Positions 36,277-48,520 are shown, counted from the stretch's first letter. The stretch is DNA of 64,000 nt from Lepas anatifera (GCA_034440635.1 JAOTON010000337.1:248001-312000), one strand, 5' to 3'. A program made the numbers and translations. Notes: a model not told the origin generated them from the sequence alone.

Positions 36277-36726
36277 AATCATACCTTTCTGACCCTAGCG
36301 GACCTCAACACCAACCCGTCACTGCGTTTGACTGAAAAGGCATCTGTAGCTGTTTCACACTGGAAACTTGTTACGCCAACACCGAAGTGGTGAAACCAGT
36401 TTAACGCGCCACTATTACCAGCTCTATTGCAAAGCAAAGGATTGTCGTGGAAGCGTTCACAAGACCGGACATCGACCTACAACCAGGACTCCCAACTGCA
36501 CTCGGGTAATTGCTGCTGCCAATCTGAGAAACTCATCACGATATACATCAAGCCCTTCTAATTCCTTTTCACTTCCAGCCACAGGTTTCCCCACCAAGAA
36601 TTCCACCGCAGACAAGTCAGGCCAGTCTTGATGTTGTCTCCAATTTCTGTCAGTATCTATCGGTATCGGTATCGGTATCGCTCTCGGCTTGGTTGTTCGG
36701 TTCGTCTCGGTTCGTCTGCGGTCTGG

Positions 36727-36729
<3 letters not shown>

Positions 36730-36771
<42 letters not shown>
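36730..36771 (+). repeat. (CT)n microsatellite preceded by (GGTATC)n
   Basis: About 21 CT units follow a short run of GGTATC units (36660-36682) and TCGGTTCG repeats. Similar nested CT plus TCGG motifs occur at 39.74-39.99 kb. Confidence 0.95.
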
Positions 36772-36773
<2 letters not shown>

Positions 36774-38004
36774 GTGCGGGACTGGTGACCTGGCCTGACC
36801 TCTCACGCCGCGGGAGCCGGCAGACGCCCCCAGCAGTGACCCCTCCCCCCACCGAGGTGACCTCTGACCCCGGGCCGCGTGCAGGTGGTTCACACCTGCG
36901 GTGATGACGCAACCCCCCTCCCCCCTGCCGGTCACCCACGGTTTGCTGCAGCGTCTCTCAGTAATGCCGCGGGCGGGGCAGTTGCATCACTGTTGACACG
37001 CGGCGTGCCTCCGTTTAAATGGCCCCCGGCTAGGTCAGCAGCGTATGGGCGGCAGCGGCGGCACAAAGGGGTGGACTCAGATGTAAACATCCTATAACAC
37101 ATCTCGTGGCCCGGAGAAACATGAGCATGTAGAACAGATGCTATGTGTTAAAGCTAGGCGCACTCTGGAAAGAACGCCACGTTACCGTAGTAAGTGGTTG
37201 ACAGCAGATGGCCTGCATTTTATACGATTTGTTCCAAAGAATAAAAAGGTTCCCTGTAGGTTTACAAACGGTAGTAGATCACTTCAACAAAAATGGCAAA
37301 CCCTTCTAGGCACACGAAATATTTATGCAGCAAAGGCGCAAGCGGAATGTAACTTCATTCAGATCATTTTCGAATGCAGGCTGAACTTATTGGCCCCTCG
37401 TCGGCCCTCATTCCCTCCAGTTGCACCCCAGCCTTCACATTCTCCTGGATTGGGGAGGACCAAAGCCGTTTTGGTTCAAGAAGCGGCACATATAGTTACT
37501 CATTGGGCAAGGGCTCTTGTGTGTTTTGTGTTACGGTCGGTATGGTCCGTTAACAAGAGTATTTGTTCTGAAAGCGAGAAGCAAACACGACCGGAAAAGA
37601 AAACAAAAGTGACATTCAGGTGGTTTAAATGTACCCCTCGTAATGGTTAAGATGTTCCTTCATGAGTTTGATCCCTAGTGAAACTTTTAGAAAAAAATAC
37701 ACTGCCTCTGTTTGCAGCGAACTTTCTGAAATCACCTATCCACCGAAAGTACGAAGCGAAATGATTTTTTTCCGGGCTGGACAACAATCACCGAGGCTCG
37801 CATCGCACTGTTGGCTATTTGGGCTGTGAGGGCACGTCAACCGCGTCAGGTCATATAACGCTCACTCACGCACCAACCAGATGCCAAACCCCGGCTGCGA
37901 AGTGAGAAGAACCAAAAGAACGTCACTTTTTCAGCTATTGCAGATCCTGCCTTAGCCTCTACCATTCCTTAGCTGCTTCCTAGTACGACGGGTTGCATCG
38001 TCAC

Positions 38005-38218
38005 CTAGACTCCAGCTGTCTGAAGTGCTGGAGGGGACTGCGGCGTTTCCTCGGCCACTTCAGATCACGGTGGCAGCGGGTTTCCACGGGCGGGATCCGT
38101 GACAGCTCCTCGGCCAGTCTGTCGATAGTATCGGTGACCACGTTCCGGAAGCCCCAGTCGGCGTCTCCGCTCGCGCCGCCGCCGCCAGCGAAACTTTTCT
38201 TCCCACCGCTCCATTGTG
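38005..38218 (-). CDS. Candidate coding exon at the edge of a CpG island
   Basis: In one minus-strand frame the sequence reads, after a Gly/Ala-rich start, DADWGFRNVVTDTIDRLAEE, then LSRIPPVETRCHRDLKWPRK and RRSPLQHFRQLES. It then meets a donor, TCTAG|GTGACG, after base 38005. The helix-like, charged peptide and G/C third positions suggest real coding sequence. No ATG exists in this frame after an upstream TGA, so an upstream exon or a different start is needed. An overlapping frame has an ATG (MERWEEKFRWRRRR) in fair context and cannot be excluded. Family unknown. Confidence 0.35.
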
Positions 38219-38256
38219 TTCCAGGGAGCGCGCGTCGGCGCGACGGCTCGGACTCG

Positions 38257-38579
38257 TGACGTCACAACGGTACACGCTCTCTCTTCGGCACGCCGCCCCC
38301 GGAGGCGACAGCCGAGAGGCGCGTGCGCCTACGCCGCCCGGAGGCGATCCAGCAGCTCCCATTGAGCCACGCTGACCGCGGACCTAATGCTGTCTAGAAA
38401 CCCCGCGCACCGGCCGTCGTCACGTGACATGCTAGAAGCCCGCTCTGCTGTAAGACTGGTCTCACTAACGTCCCCGCGAGTGTCCTCACGCCGCGACAAA
38501 GCAGGCGGTACGCGGCGGTTGCTTCACGCAGCGGCGATGTTGCCATGGTTACCTAACTCTCGGCCGTTGCCTCGGTAAC
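38257..38579. promoter_or_regulatory. CpG-island promoter candidate with CRE, E-box and two X-box-like sites
   Basis: Between two opposed exon candidates there is a TGACGTCA palindrome (38257-38264) and CACGTG (38421-38426). Two RFX-type X-box sequences follow: GTTGCCATGGTTAC (38539-38552, near match) and GTTGCCTCGGTAAC (38566-38579, which fits RYYNYY-N2-RRNRAC exactly). RFX factors control many ciliary genes in animals. Linking this promoter to such a gene is inference. Confidence 0.45.
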
Positions 38580-38584
38580 GTTAG

Positions 38585-38831
38585 CTGACGCTGTCGAAAC
38601 TATGCGTGCATCTGTCTGAGACGGATAAGCGCGGCCGTCCGTTTTCCAGTGCCGCTACCGGTGATGGTCGTGGCCATCTGCCGCCCCCGCCGACGCCGCT
38701 GCCGACGCCGGCGCTGACGACGCTGCCGGCGCAGGGCGGCCACCTGTTCAGTGCCGCGTCCCCGGCATTCCTGCATCCTGTCGACAGGTGGTCAGACCCG
38801 CAAACCGGGCCCCCGCAGCAGCCGAGGTCAG
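38585..38831 (+). CDS. Candidate plus-strand exon ending in a strong donor
   Basis: After an in-frame TAG at 38582 the frame stays open through VHLSETDKRGRPFSSA, a Pro/Thr-rich stretch (LPPPPTPLPTPALTTLP), GGHLFSAASPAFLHPVDRW and SDPQTGPPQQPRS. It reaches a strong donor, GGTCAG|GTGAGG, after 38831. Third positions are strongly G/C. There is no ATG in this frame (the nearby ATGCGTGCATCTGTCTGA is a 5-codon upstream frame). The region could therefore be an internal exon with a weak acceptor at 38583-38584, or 5' leader sequence. Confidence 0.35.
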
Positions 38832-38859
38832 GTGAGGGCACCGGTTACGACGTCTGACT

Positions 38860-39735
38860 ACTCTCGGTTTTCCGGTACTGGGTCTTGCAAAACTGTGATG
38901 ATACTCCGAAAGCGATGAACATTGACCGCAGGTATTTCCTCGAGATGTTTCGGAAGCAGCTGCCGAGAGCTTGGCGCCCCCAGCTTTCTCTAAAGGGCCA
39001 GACTGGCTTCATTGTTCGAGGTGTTGAACTGATCGGTGACTTTCAGTGGCCGTTGATTTTGACCTGCCGAGTCCTTCATTTCGGTGGAAAAGCACCTTAT
39101 AGCGTTATATAGATGATAGATGACGGCGAAAAACAGTAAAGATGACGGCAGATGACGGCGAAAATCAATCTTAACAGGAGAAGGCAGACTCATAAGAGTG
39201 GAAATACTCACCTTCCTTTCCCGGGTGACAAAGGCTGCTAAATGGCATTGTTGTTCGGCACACAAAGGGCTCTACTATTCTTCATAAACCTGCCCTAACA
39301 ACAACTCGGTTCCACTTCCTCTTTCTTGGTTGAGTTATGAGCCTGCAACTTCATTTCCAGTTTTACATACCACAGGCGTTCGCCCTCGATACGAGGGAAA
39401 CACGGGTGTGAATTCATATCTCTATGTAACTCAAAATAGTGTTAAAATATTCTTTGCATTTCCGCTTCCTCATTTTAGGGTCTTAAAATAGGTTTTGTGC
39501 ACTTCAACAGGCTAGTGAAAAGGTCAATTCTCAGATTTACTTTACTAGACTATACCTACTATCAGATTTTACTCTGGTACCTAGTTATTGATATTGCTTT
39601 AAACTTCGGCTGTCTTTCCTTTTCAAAATCCAAGCCCCTCTCATTGACACTCGAGCAAATTTTAACAGACATGAGACAGAAACTAATCATCACGTGTCCG
39701 AGCCTCGGCATAAATTTGTACCACCTCAACACAGA
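38860..39735. other. No supported gene
   Basis: A 12-bp phrase GATGACGGC repeats near 39115-39165. No coding signal was found. Confidence 0.4.
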
Positions 39736-39993
<258 letters not shown>

Positions 39994-39999
39994 ATCACA

Positions 40000-42085
40000 C
40001 GGGCAATGATACCTCACATCGAAACCGGGTTACTCTAAGTACAGAAAGTGGAAGTTGACTGTGAAAACGTCGCAGGCCGCCACGCTCGATTTCCGATCGA
40101 TCTGACGCCTTTTAGAGGCCATTCACTCGCTATCATCCTAACTAAGTACTCGCGTAAAACGGCACACAATGTGATGAATGACAAAAACCGACATCTCTTT
40201 CCAACGTCCCATTCTTACCGCTTACCCATGCCTTCCGCTCGGATGTACGAGACAACAGTGCAATACTCACACAAGCTGTTTCTTGCCTGTCACGTTAGTA
40301 TGTACCCACCTTAAAGTTGGCCCTCAGATGCACATTGCTATCTTTTTTTGTCAACAAAGACGTCCGCAATTTGTCTTCACTGAGAATGCACAGGTGTCAG
40401 AGTTTTGGGGCGCTTCAGCTACAAGAGCCATACCAATAACGGGCTTTGTTTTACTGAGACGGAAGCCTGAAGCTTGACAAAGGTGTGGAATGTATGTTAT
40501 TTAGATGCATTCGTCTCCTGGTTGCATTTTCCAATTATTTGCACCATCCGGATGGGAAATCTCGATCTTATCACAGAATCCCTCTGTCGCAAAGGTGTGC
40601 TGCAACTATTTAATTTGGGAAGGGGTAACGCTCAGGGGTGTAGAATTGTGCAATTTTAGGTCTGCCTTCCCGAGCTAAGTATCAATCTCGTAAAGCAGGG
40701 AGAGGAGATGGAATAGAACAAGCCCAGAAGTGGAAAACTGTCACCTTTTTACTGCGAGTCATATCATTGCGTCGGATTTGGATCTCACTATTAAAAACTA
40801 GGGTTGTTTTTCGATTTCTATAGAGGTGCTTTCCGACTTGTAAGGTGCTCTCCTCACACCTAAAAGCACACAATAACTCACGCCTGGTTACGTTAGCATC
40901 TAAAACACGACGCGTCTACCGTCGACAGAGAAGCCAAAGTTTTCTTCGGAGGAGGCATACATTATATGTTAAGAGCAATAATGTCCTGGAAAAAGGTCAA
41001 CCAGTGCTATAGTTTTACCACGTAAATCGCGAAGGCCCAAAATACTCCATTTCTTCTTTTTCTTGGAGTCGAATACTTGATATCCAATTAAAATATTATT
41101 TTCTATCTATACCAAAACTTTATCAACGATACTTCTCCATAATTCATTTGCTTACTACCGGCATGAACTAGCCCCAAAGTCATTTCTGAAGAGAGCGACT
41201 ACGATCGAGTGGCAAAATCGTACCAAACACCCAGACAAATGAGTCCATTGGTCTGTTGCCACGGTCTTATGGAAATAGTAGGCACTGATGCTGCTCATGC
41301 ACCCGGGGTAAACACAACTCTGCGCTGAGGAAAACTATGCCCTCTAAATAAAAAAACTATATATTTGGGTTTCTCCTACCCTTCCCCACATGCCCGCTAA
41401 AATCTCACAGCTTTGTCAAAGCTCGGCTAAGAGGAACGTTTTCGGAAGACAAGTGAGAGGATCACCCCATGTCTCCGTGTCGACACCCATGGAAACAATA
41501 AGGTGTTACAAGGAAACCAGTACGTATGACAGTTGACAAATGGCACCTTTACGCAAAAATGACAGGCATGTTTTTACAGTAAAGGCCAAAAGGCATAACC
41601 ATATATACCACATCATAATCCGACATTCCAGTATGTGGCGTGTGCAGACGTCATCCAGTGGTGACTTGCAAAAATAAGCAATGAATTTCGTCAAGTCTGC
41701 CCTTGGGACCCCTTGTCTCCCCACTACCTGAGCTTTATTTTAGTATTGACGTCCTGTTCTCAACCGGAACAAGTGTTTCAGGTCAATGTTTCCAGAAAAG
41801 TAGCAAAAAACTAATAGGTTTTTTCTAGAAGCAAGCCTTAAGTCTACGATATCGAGGATAATCCATTTTAAGAACTTCCCTAAAGCAGGCGTACCGAAAA
41901 ATCTTCCACCAGCAATAGAGGCCACTTCTTCGCCCTCCTCCTTCTTTCTAGTCTGTGGCATTTACCGGCATCACAACATGTCAATCAGCTTAGCATATCT
42001 ACATTCCTACCGAACAAGCAACATTTCTCCACATCCAGGAAGCCTCCGACCGAGGTTCACCATAAGACGTTCATTGATCGAAATG
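40000..42085. other. No supported gene
   Basis: Mixed-composition sequence in which frames are short on both strands. Nothing beyond scattered AT-rich runs was recognised. Confidence 0.45.
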
Positions 42086-42089
42086 GCTC

Positions 42090-42515
42090 CCCTTCCAGCG
42101 TCCGGCCAGGTCCAGAGGAGGGTGTAGTCGGGACCGGAAGTGGTCCGGCCCAGTCGGGAGGAGAGTGTAGTCAGGGCCGGAAGTAGTCCGACCCGGTTCG
42201 GATGACAGAGTAGTCTGGGTCGGAAGTGGTCCGGCCCGGTCCGGATGACGGTGTAGTCGGGGACGGAAATGGTCCGGCCCGGTCCGGATGAGGGTGTAGT
42301 CGGGGACGGAAATGGTCCGGCTCGGTCCAGATGAGGGTGTAGTTGGGGACGGAAATGGTCCGACCCGGTCCGGATGAGGGTGTAGTCGGGGCCGGAAGAG
42401 GTCAGGCCCGGTCCGGCTGAGGGTGTAGTCGGGGACGGAAGTGGTCCGGCCCGGTCCAGATGAGGGTGTAGTCGGGGACGGAAGTGGTCCGGCCCGGTCC
42501 GGAGGCGGGTTTCTC
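42090..42515. repeat. 42/43-bp GC-rich tandem array, about ten units
   Basis: Units begin with GTGTAGTCGGGGACGGAA, then GTGGTCCGGCCCGGTCC. Starts lie near 42122, 42165, 42208, 42251, 42294, 42337, 42379, 42422 and 42465. Because 42 is a multiple of three, a Pro/Arg/Asp-rich frame on the minus strand stays open, but the 43-bp units break any constant frame. Confidence 0.95.
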
Positions 42516-42800
42516 CGCTGTGTCGGAGCCCAGTGGTGACCGGCGAGGATCACTGGTCGCCGATTAGGACAGTTCGGTGCCCGCGGCGCCTACCGACGGT
42601 CAGCGATACCGATTTCACTGGCCGTGGCGACGCCGGCGCGGGCCTCCCGACGCGTCGGAGCGACGCGAGGCCGCGCGACACTCGCGGCGCCCGAGGGAGG
42701 CCTGTGACGCCCGGCCGTCGGAGGTTACACCGTTACGGTATAGATCCTCTTATCTCAAAGAAACACCTCGTTTTGTAGGAGAGAGTACTGCACAGTTTCT

Positions 42801-42973
42801 AGGGGAGACACTGGAGCAGAGGTAGCGCGCAGGATTTTCATGCCATGCACACGGGTCAAATTTCCAGCGAGAATACGGAATAAGAACTTCCTGATCTCCA
42901 ATATACCCTTCCAACAAGGTAAGAGTTGGTGATGCTATATGACCTTAGCAGTTGGTGCGTCGTAAAGCCCCTA
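42801..42973 (+). mobile_element. tRNA-derived SINE with perfect 17-bp target duplication
   Basis: AGTACTGCACAGTTTCT occurs exactly at 42784-42800 and 42974-42990. Between them lies a 173-bp insert with a weak B-box-like CGGGTCAAATTTCC and a 3' half (AACAAGGTAAGAGTTGGTGA ... GTTGGTGCGTCGTAAAGCCCC). That 3' half is shared with copies at 49.03-49.20 kb (inverted) and 54.49-54.64 kb. The perfect duplication means a fairly recent insertion. Confidence 0.85.
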
Positions 42974-43008
42974 AGTACTGCACAGTTTCTGTATGGATTT
43001 TACTTTAA

Positions 43009-43785
43009 AGGGAGATACTCGAAAAAATTATTATTGTGGTTTCTTGCTATTTGAAAAATCCTGATTACGAAACTGTCAATTATTTTTGTATCTTCGGCAA
43101 AATTTTGGGAGGCCACTCAATTATTATCGAAATAGGTTAACAGTTCCGATAAAATGCTGAAACCTTCACCCATCACTTACTTTTCGAAAACTATTTAAAG
43201 TTGAAAGTAATGTTTTTTCGTAATAAAAATGTCTTCTCCTGTATTTGCATTTAAATTAATTTTACAAAGTCTTTAAAAATACAAAATGAATTAGTTTGCC
43301 CCAGAAAGGGAAAAACATATTTACTTAAGTCTTCAGCCGTTTCGTACCTCGGGTCTTGAATTGTCTTCTGCTTCCGCCCCAAGATGACGAGCCTTTTGCG
43401 TCAGAAAGGTCACGTGACCCCCTATGAGGTGGCTGTACGTTCTGATTGGTAAATTGTGATTTCTTAAAAGTCCTATATTTTTGTTTTAATATTATTTTTA
43501 GCTGTAGCCTTTTTTTTAAATAACTTATCATTTAACAGTTTTAAACTTTCAAGCCACTGCTTAGGAAAAATGGGACCGTTTTTTTTAGAGGATTCGATAG
43601 CCTTAGCCGGGGGTACGTCACTTACATCGATAAGAGGTGTACCGGTAAAGTCGTCTAGAAATGTCGACTTTGAGAGCAATTTTATGGCATTTGCAGGCCG
43701 AACTCGCAAAAATGAGAATAGGACTTCTGAAACAACTTTTTGTGACCTTTTGATCAAGCCAATAATTTTTTTCGCGTATCTCCCT
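43009..43785. mobile_element. 777-bp TTAA-flanked MITE, copy 1
   Basis: The ends are AGGGAGATACTCGAAAAAAT and the inverted AGGGAGATACGCGAAAAAAA, flanked by TTAA on both sides (43005-43008, 43786-43789). The sister copy at 62890-63670 matches over the whole length. It has no conserved coding frame. TTAA duplication points to piggyBac or Kolobok-type transposition, and the AGGG terminus does not decide between them. Confidence 0.9.
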
Positions 43786-43789
43786 TTAA

Positions 43790-44690
43790 ACTTAAGACTG
43801 AAGAGGTTGGCAGTAGGCTGGTTGATAGTACAGCGATAAGAATCAAGCACTGGGAACAAAGGCTTCCGCGGCGTTTACTTCCACCGTAGCAGGAGCATGT
43901 GTGCGCCCTCCCATAGCCCGTACTGTCACACCACATGCACACAAAATTCTAGATAAAAGGCGTGCTTGGTTCACGACTGGGCTATTTTACCACCATACAG
44001 TAACATATACCATAAAGTTTGTCTAAATTCAAAATACGGGTTTTATGCTTCATATATATACATAGATAAACAATGCGAGAATAATATCACATATAGTATC
44101 AATTCCAGCATCTGAAGGCCGCGCACAGCGTTATAACGCGAGCTGCAGCTTCATCGACCAAACACAGCCACTAAAAATGCGGCAAAGTTGAAGCATCCGC
44201 TAACAAGCGGATAATTCCCGGACACGGTTCGCCACGCGCCGTACGGCAGGGCGGTCGCCTTTCTACGACACGGCTCGGCTGCCCCCACCCGCGACTCGAG
44301 ACCCACTCAGGCTTGTAGCGCCGATGATGGCTTCCCTGTTATCTACCCATGTATGAAACCAACATATGCGAGGAATGTTTACCTACGCCAGCAAACGATA
44401 GTTGATATCAGCTGTCGAATTTTCCACGTGTCTCTTTGAGGTTGGAATTTTTATTATGTGTTTGTCAGTTGACGCAACGTCGTATGTAGCTATTTAAGCG
44501 CGTATTTGATGATGTGAATAGCACACAGCCGCTCGTCAGCAGCACAGGTCTCGAATTCCTGCGGCTGACTACACAGCGACCTGTTTCAAAACTGGGCTAC
44601 ACTATCTGATAAGACCCCACTCTCGTCTCACAGGACTGCAAATGGCTAGACATCCTGAGAACAGGAGGCAGCTCCGCTGATACCACGCAC
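43790..44690. other. No supported gene; TATA-like motif upstream of the 63-bp array
   Basis: TATTTAAG lies at about 44491. No coding frame follows it. A GC-rich patch with CACGCGCCGTACGGC sits near 44230. Confidence 0.3.
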
Positions 44691-45883
44691 AGCCTGAACG
44701 TCAGAGACACGCCTCCCTAACACGGCTGGATCTCTCAATACATGATTCCGGTCACAGCCTGAACGTCAGAGACACGTCTTCCTCACGCGCTGGATCTCCA
44801 ATACACAACACCCGCCACAGCCTGAACGTCAGAGACACGCCTCCCTCACGGACTGGATCTCCAATACACCACACCGGCCACAGCCTGAACGTCAGAGACA
44901 CGCCTCCCTCACGCGCTGGATCTCTAATAAATGATACCACGCACAGCCTGAACGTCAGAGACACGCCTCCCTCACGGACTGGATCTCCAATACACAACAC
45001 CGGCCACAGCCTGAACGTCAGAGACACGCCTCCCTCACGCACTGAATCTCCAATAAATGATACCGGCCACAGCCTGAACGTCAGAGACACGCCTCCCTCA
45101 CGGACTGGATCTCCGATATACGATACCGGCCACAGCCTGAATGTCAGAGACACGCCTCCCTCCTCACGCGCTGGATCTCCAATAAATTATACCGGCCACA
45201 GCCTGAACGTCAGAGTCACGCCTCCCTCACGGACTGGATCTCCAACACACGATACCAGCCACAGCCTAAACGTCAGAGTCACGCCTCCCTCACGGAATGG
45301 ATCTCCAACACACCACACCGGCCACAGCCTGAACGTCAGAGACACGCCTCCCTCACGCGCTGGATCTCCAATACAGGACAGCGGCCACAGCCTGAACGTC
45401 AGAGACACGCCTCCCTCACGGACTGGATCTCCAATACATGATACCGGCCACAGCCTGAACGTCAGAGACACGCCTCCCTCACGGACTGGATCTCCAATGC
45501 ATGATACCGACCACAGCCTGAACGTCAGAGACACGCCTCCCTCACGGACTGGATCTCCAATACACAACACCCGCCACAGCCTGAACGTCAGAGACACGCC
45601 TCCCTACGCGCTGGATCTCCAATACGTGATACCGGCCACAGCCTGAACGTCAGAGACACGCCTCCCCTCCTCACGGACTGGATCTCCAATACACCACACC
45701 GGCCACAGCCTGAACGTCAGAGACACGCCTCCCTAACGCGCTGGATCTCCAATACATGATACCCGCCACAACCTGAACGTCAGAGACACGCCTCCCTAAC
45801 GCGCTGGATCTCCAATACACAACACCCGCCACAGCCTGAACGTCAGAGATACGCCTCCCTCACGGACTGGATCTCTGATACAA
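44691..45883. repeat. 63-bp tandem array, 19 units
   Basis: Each unit reads CAGCCTGAACGTCAGAGACA, CGCCTCCCTCACG-ACTGG, then ATCTCCAATACA and a short variable end. Starts are spaced 63 bp (first 44691, last about 45833) with occasional 1-3 bp indels. Since 63 is three times 21, the minus strand encodes an in-frame 21-residue pattern, GGVSLTFRLWPVSCIGDPVRE. It breaks at 45154-45186 and again where units change length. The final units have drifted. Confidence 0.97.
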
Positions 45884-47400
45884 CCATTAACCTGCCAATG
45901 CACAGGAGTGGGGAAACCGCAGGCTCTAGAGCAGACGGCTTTTCTAAATTCACTGTGTCTCTGGGGATTTGCCTTTTCCCCTCGGTATTAGGCTAGCTCA
46001 GGTGGCAGGCACCAGCAGCCAGCCAACCTTATCGTCACCGACCAAAAAGTGAGCAGGTTGGGGAACCTTGAACTTCCTACTGATAAGATACTTTCTACTA
46101 TAGATATTTTCCCTTCTAGAACTGAAAAATCGTCGGACTTGGGTTCCTTATTACCTTCGGCATGTACCGGCTGCAAAAGATTTCATTTTTTCTAAATTGG
46201 GCATCACTTGGATAATCTTCAGACGAAAAGTGGGGGGAGGAGGGCCTCCTGTAGCCCCCTCCATTCGGGCACGTGTTACATAACCACCCCTTTCATTGCC
46301 AGCTCCGGCGTTGGGCGAGGTCCGACATGGATAAGCCTTTCCTTACTGCTGCTCCAGGATCCCGAGGTATGACTGCATGACGAATCGGACCGTTGTCGGA
46401 ATAGCTCAACAGCACGAGCTCCTGCGATATGAACCGTTATGGAGAACGCCAGCCACCACAGCTGCCCACAAAAACCGTCACTCGAGTCCTACGTGTAAAT
46501 CTTACTGTGTTTAAGAGGTTTCTGTATTGTTAATGCGTTAACCTTATGTCCAACAACACCCCAAAAAACTTAACCAGGAACACCAAACAATATGGGCGTT
46601 AATATGACCAACCAAAGAGATTTATACATCAGAGAAGGGTTTCGTAGCAATAACTGCGAGCAATGATACGTCAAGCCAGGAAATGTGTCTTAGATCGTCA
46701 TGCAAAAGACTGCCGAATCTTTTCGTTGCCTTTTTGTGCTTTATCACTGGTTAGAACGTATTAGTTCGTTCTCGTTTTAGCGATTGGCATCATCAACTCT
46801 TATTTCTTTGGCAGCTGGACAGAGGTCTGTCCTTATATTCCTGCTAAGAAAGAATTGATCATATCTCCAGTGCTAAACACAAAAACTTCAGGAATCCAGC
46901 TAATGATAGTGATGTGAAAACTAATACATTGAAGATACTTTATCATTACAATTGATAGCACGGTGTCACAACTCACAAGGCACGTCATAACCTACAAAAG
47001 TGAGTTCAAAGAAAGAGACAGGGACATATTGACCCGAAGGCTATCAAGTTGGTTCGCGACATGTGTTTCATTCCCAGCTACAGGCGTCAGATTCTATGTA
47101 TTTTCGGATTAAGTATACCATTCACATATTAAACTATGTCAAATTTTTTATTTGGCATTGTCTCCTGGTTTTGTCTTTCAGGGATTTCAGCTGCGTTTTG
47201 TATTGTTCAGAAAGCTTGTGAGATAATGCTCTATCACCGTTTACAGAAAAGTGTATACTCCTTTTCTATGCACTCACGTTGGCATTTATCTATTCTGACG
47301 CCCAGAATTTTCCCACAGGTCCCACGCCTGTGCTTTTGGGATTGAAGATTGAAGACATCAGCCACCCCCCCCATCGAATCAAACCCCAAGTCCTAAGCGA
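45884..47400. other. No supported gene
   Basis: Near 46225-46275 a GGGGGGAGGAGGGCCTCC / GCCCCCTCC and GGGCACGTGTTA segment resembles the ends of the hAT-like MITEs seen at 15.7 and 27.2 kb. No exon was recognised. Confidence 0.4.
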
Positions 47401-47411
47401 AGGACGTTCAC

Positions 47412-48077
47412 CTCGCGCTCGGCGGAGGACCCACCTTCGGAGTCGTCGACGGCCGTCTCCTGGCAGAGCTCGTCCTCCGCCACCATGTCGCGGTAGGCGG
47501 CCGGAGGACTCAGCTGCACAGCCGGCTCGAAGCTCAGCAGTTCCGGCAGACTGAAGCTAAAGGCGCGCACGCTCACCAACCGCGGCACATCCTCCTCCTC
47601 CTCGCCCTCACAGTCGGCCGCCTCGGCCGCCTCGCAGTAGGTGTTGCGGGACTCGTTGATGACCACCTGCAGGCGGCGCCTCGTCGAGCCCGATCTGAGC
47701 GCCGACTTGAGCGGCTGCGGGCTGACACCGCCCGCTCGTGCCGCCGGCGACGGCGCCATCTCAGGCGAGCTTCCGCCGCTCGGACTGACTGTCCTTCCGT
47801 CAACCTCGTCCCCTCCGCCGTTCACATCTGTCCTCTCTACCCCGTTCACCACACTCGCGTCCGCGTGTTCTCTGTGCCCGTCGTCGCCACCGTCGCATGC
47901 GACGGCATCACTCTCAGCGGTCACCTCCGCCTCCACACCGTCTGCCTCACCGCCCTCGTCTATGAACGCTATGTCGATGCGCGCGTCCTCCTCGGTCGAC
48001 TGCCGCCCGCCGCCGCCGCCGCCGCTAGCGTCGGCCAGTGTTGGTGACGTCACAGCGCACTGGTCGCCCGTCACCAT
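47412..48077 (-). CDS. Acidic, Ser/Gly-rich coding exon, possibly of the same gene as 23276-26205
   Basis: From an ATG at 48077-48075 (context GGCGCAATGG) the minus strand encodes 222 codons to a donor, GCGAG|GTGAAC, after 47412 (phase 0). Third positions are very G/C-rich. The peptide is acidic, with SGGGGGGRQSTEED, an AVACDGGDDGHREHAD stretch, then PQPLKSALRSGSTRRRLQV, VINESRNTYCEA, GEEEEDVPRLV and SVRAFSFSLPELLSF. The same strand and a similar disordered, GC-rich style suggest it lies upstream of the 26.2-kb exon. However, its phase-0 donor does not fit that exon's acceptor directly, so another exon must lie between if they belong together. The open frame extends upstream to about 48210, so the ATG is a choice, not proof. 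Family not recognised. Confidence 0.6.
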
Positions 48078-48520
48078 TGCGCCGCCGCCGGCGTCAGCGG
48101 CGCTGGAGCAGCGCTCTCTCCCGCCGCCCTGTACGGGCGACGCACTCGCGCGCGCGCGCCAGGGCAGTCGCACCCAATGGCACTGCTTACTGCGCGTTAA
48201 GAGCTACCGCCGGTCACTCAGCGCTGGGGGCATCGCCCGCTTGGCGAGGTGTGCCGGCCGATGGCTGGTGGCCCGACTCACAAGCGCTGTCGCCACTGCT
48301 GCTGTGGACAGTTGCTGCTGTGTGCTGTGTCGCGTGGCTGCTGTGGCGACGTTGTTGGCTGCTGGAGCGTCCACTGCACCCTTCCGCTTTACGTTGAGTC
48401 TGCAGCTCCGCTCTGAAAACGCGGCAGACTCGTCAAACACGGCTGATATGGCCGTCGCTATCGGGGGAATGTGCTGATAGGACGACGCACAGACGGGGTG
48501 GAACGGCAATCACACAACAG
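48078..48520. promoter_or_regulatory. GC-rich island upstream of the 47.4-kb exon, possible 5' region
   Basis: CpG-rich sequence surrounds the exon start, with GCGCGCGCGC near 48150. A TGACGTCA motif lies within the coding frame at about 48045. A promoter or 5' leader is plausible, but no TATA or initiator was fixed. Confidence 0.3.

Noticed and set aside
37138..37650. 170-codon plus-strand gene
   Set aside because: AT-rich third positions and no recognisable motif. It could be a chance frame or a decayed element.
42071..42553. 160-residue Pro/Arg/Asp repeat protein
   Set aside because: Units alternate 42 and 43 bp, so no constant frame is kept. It is a tandem array, not a gene.
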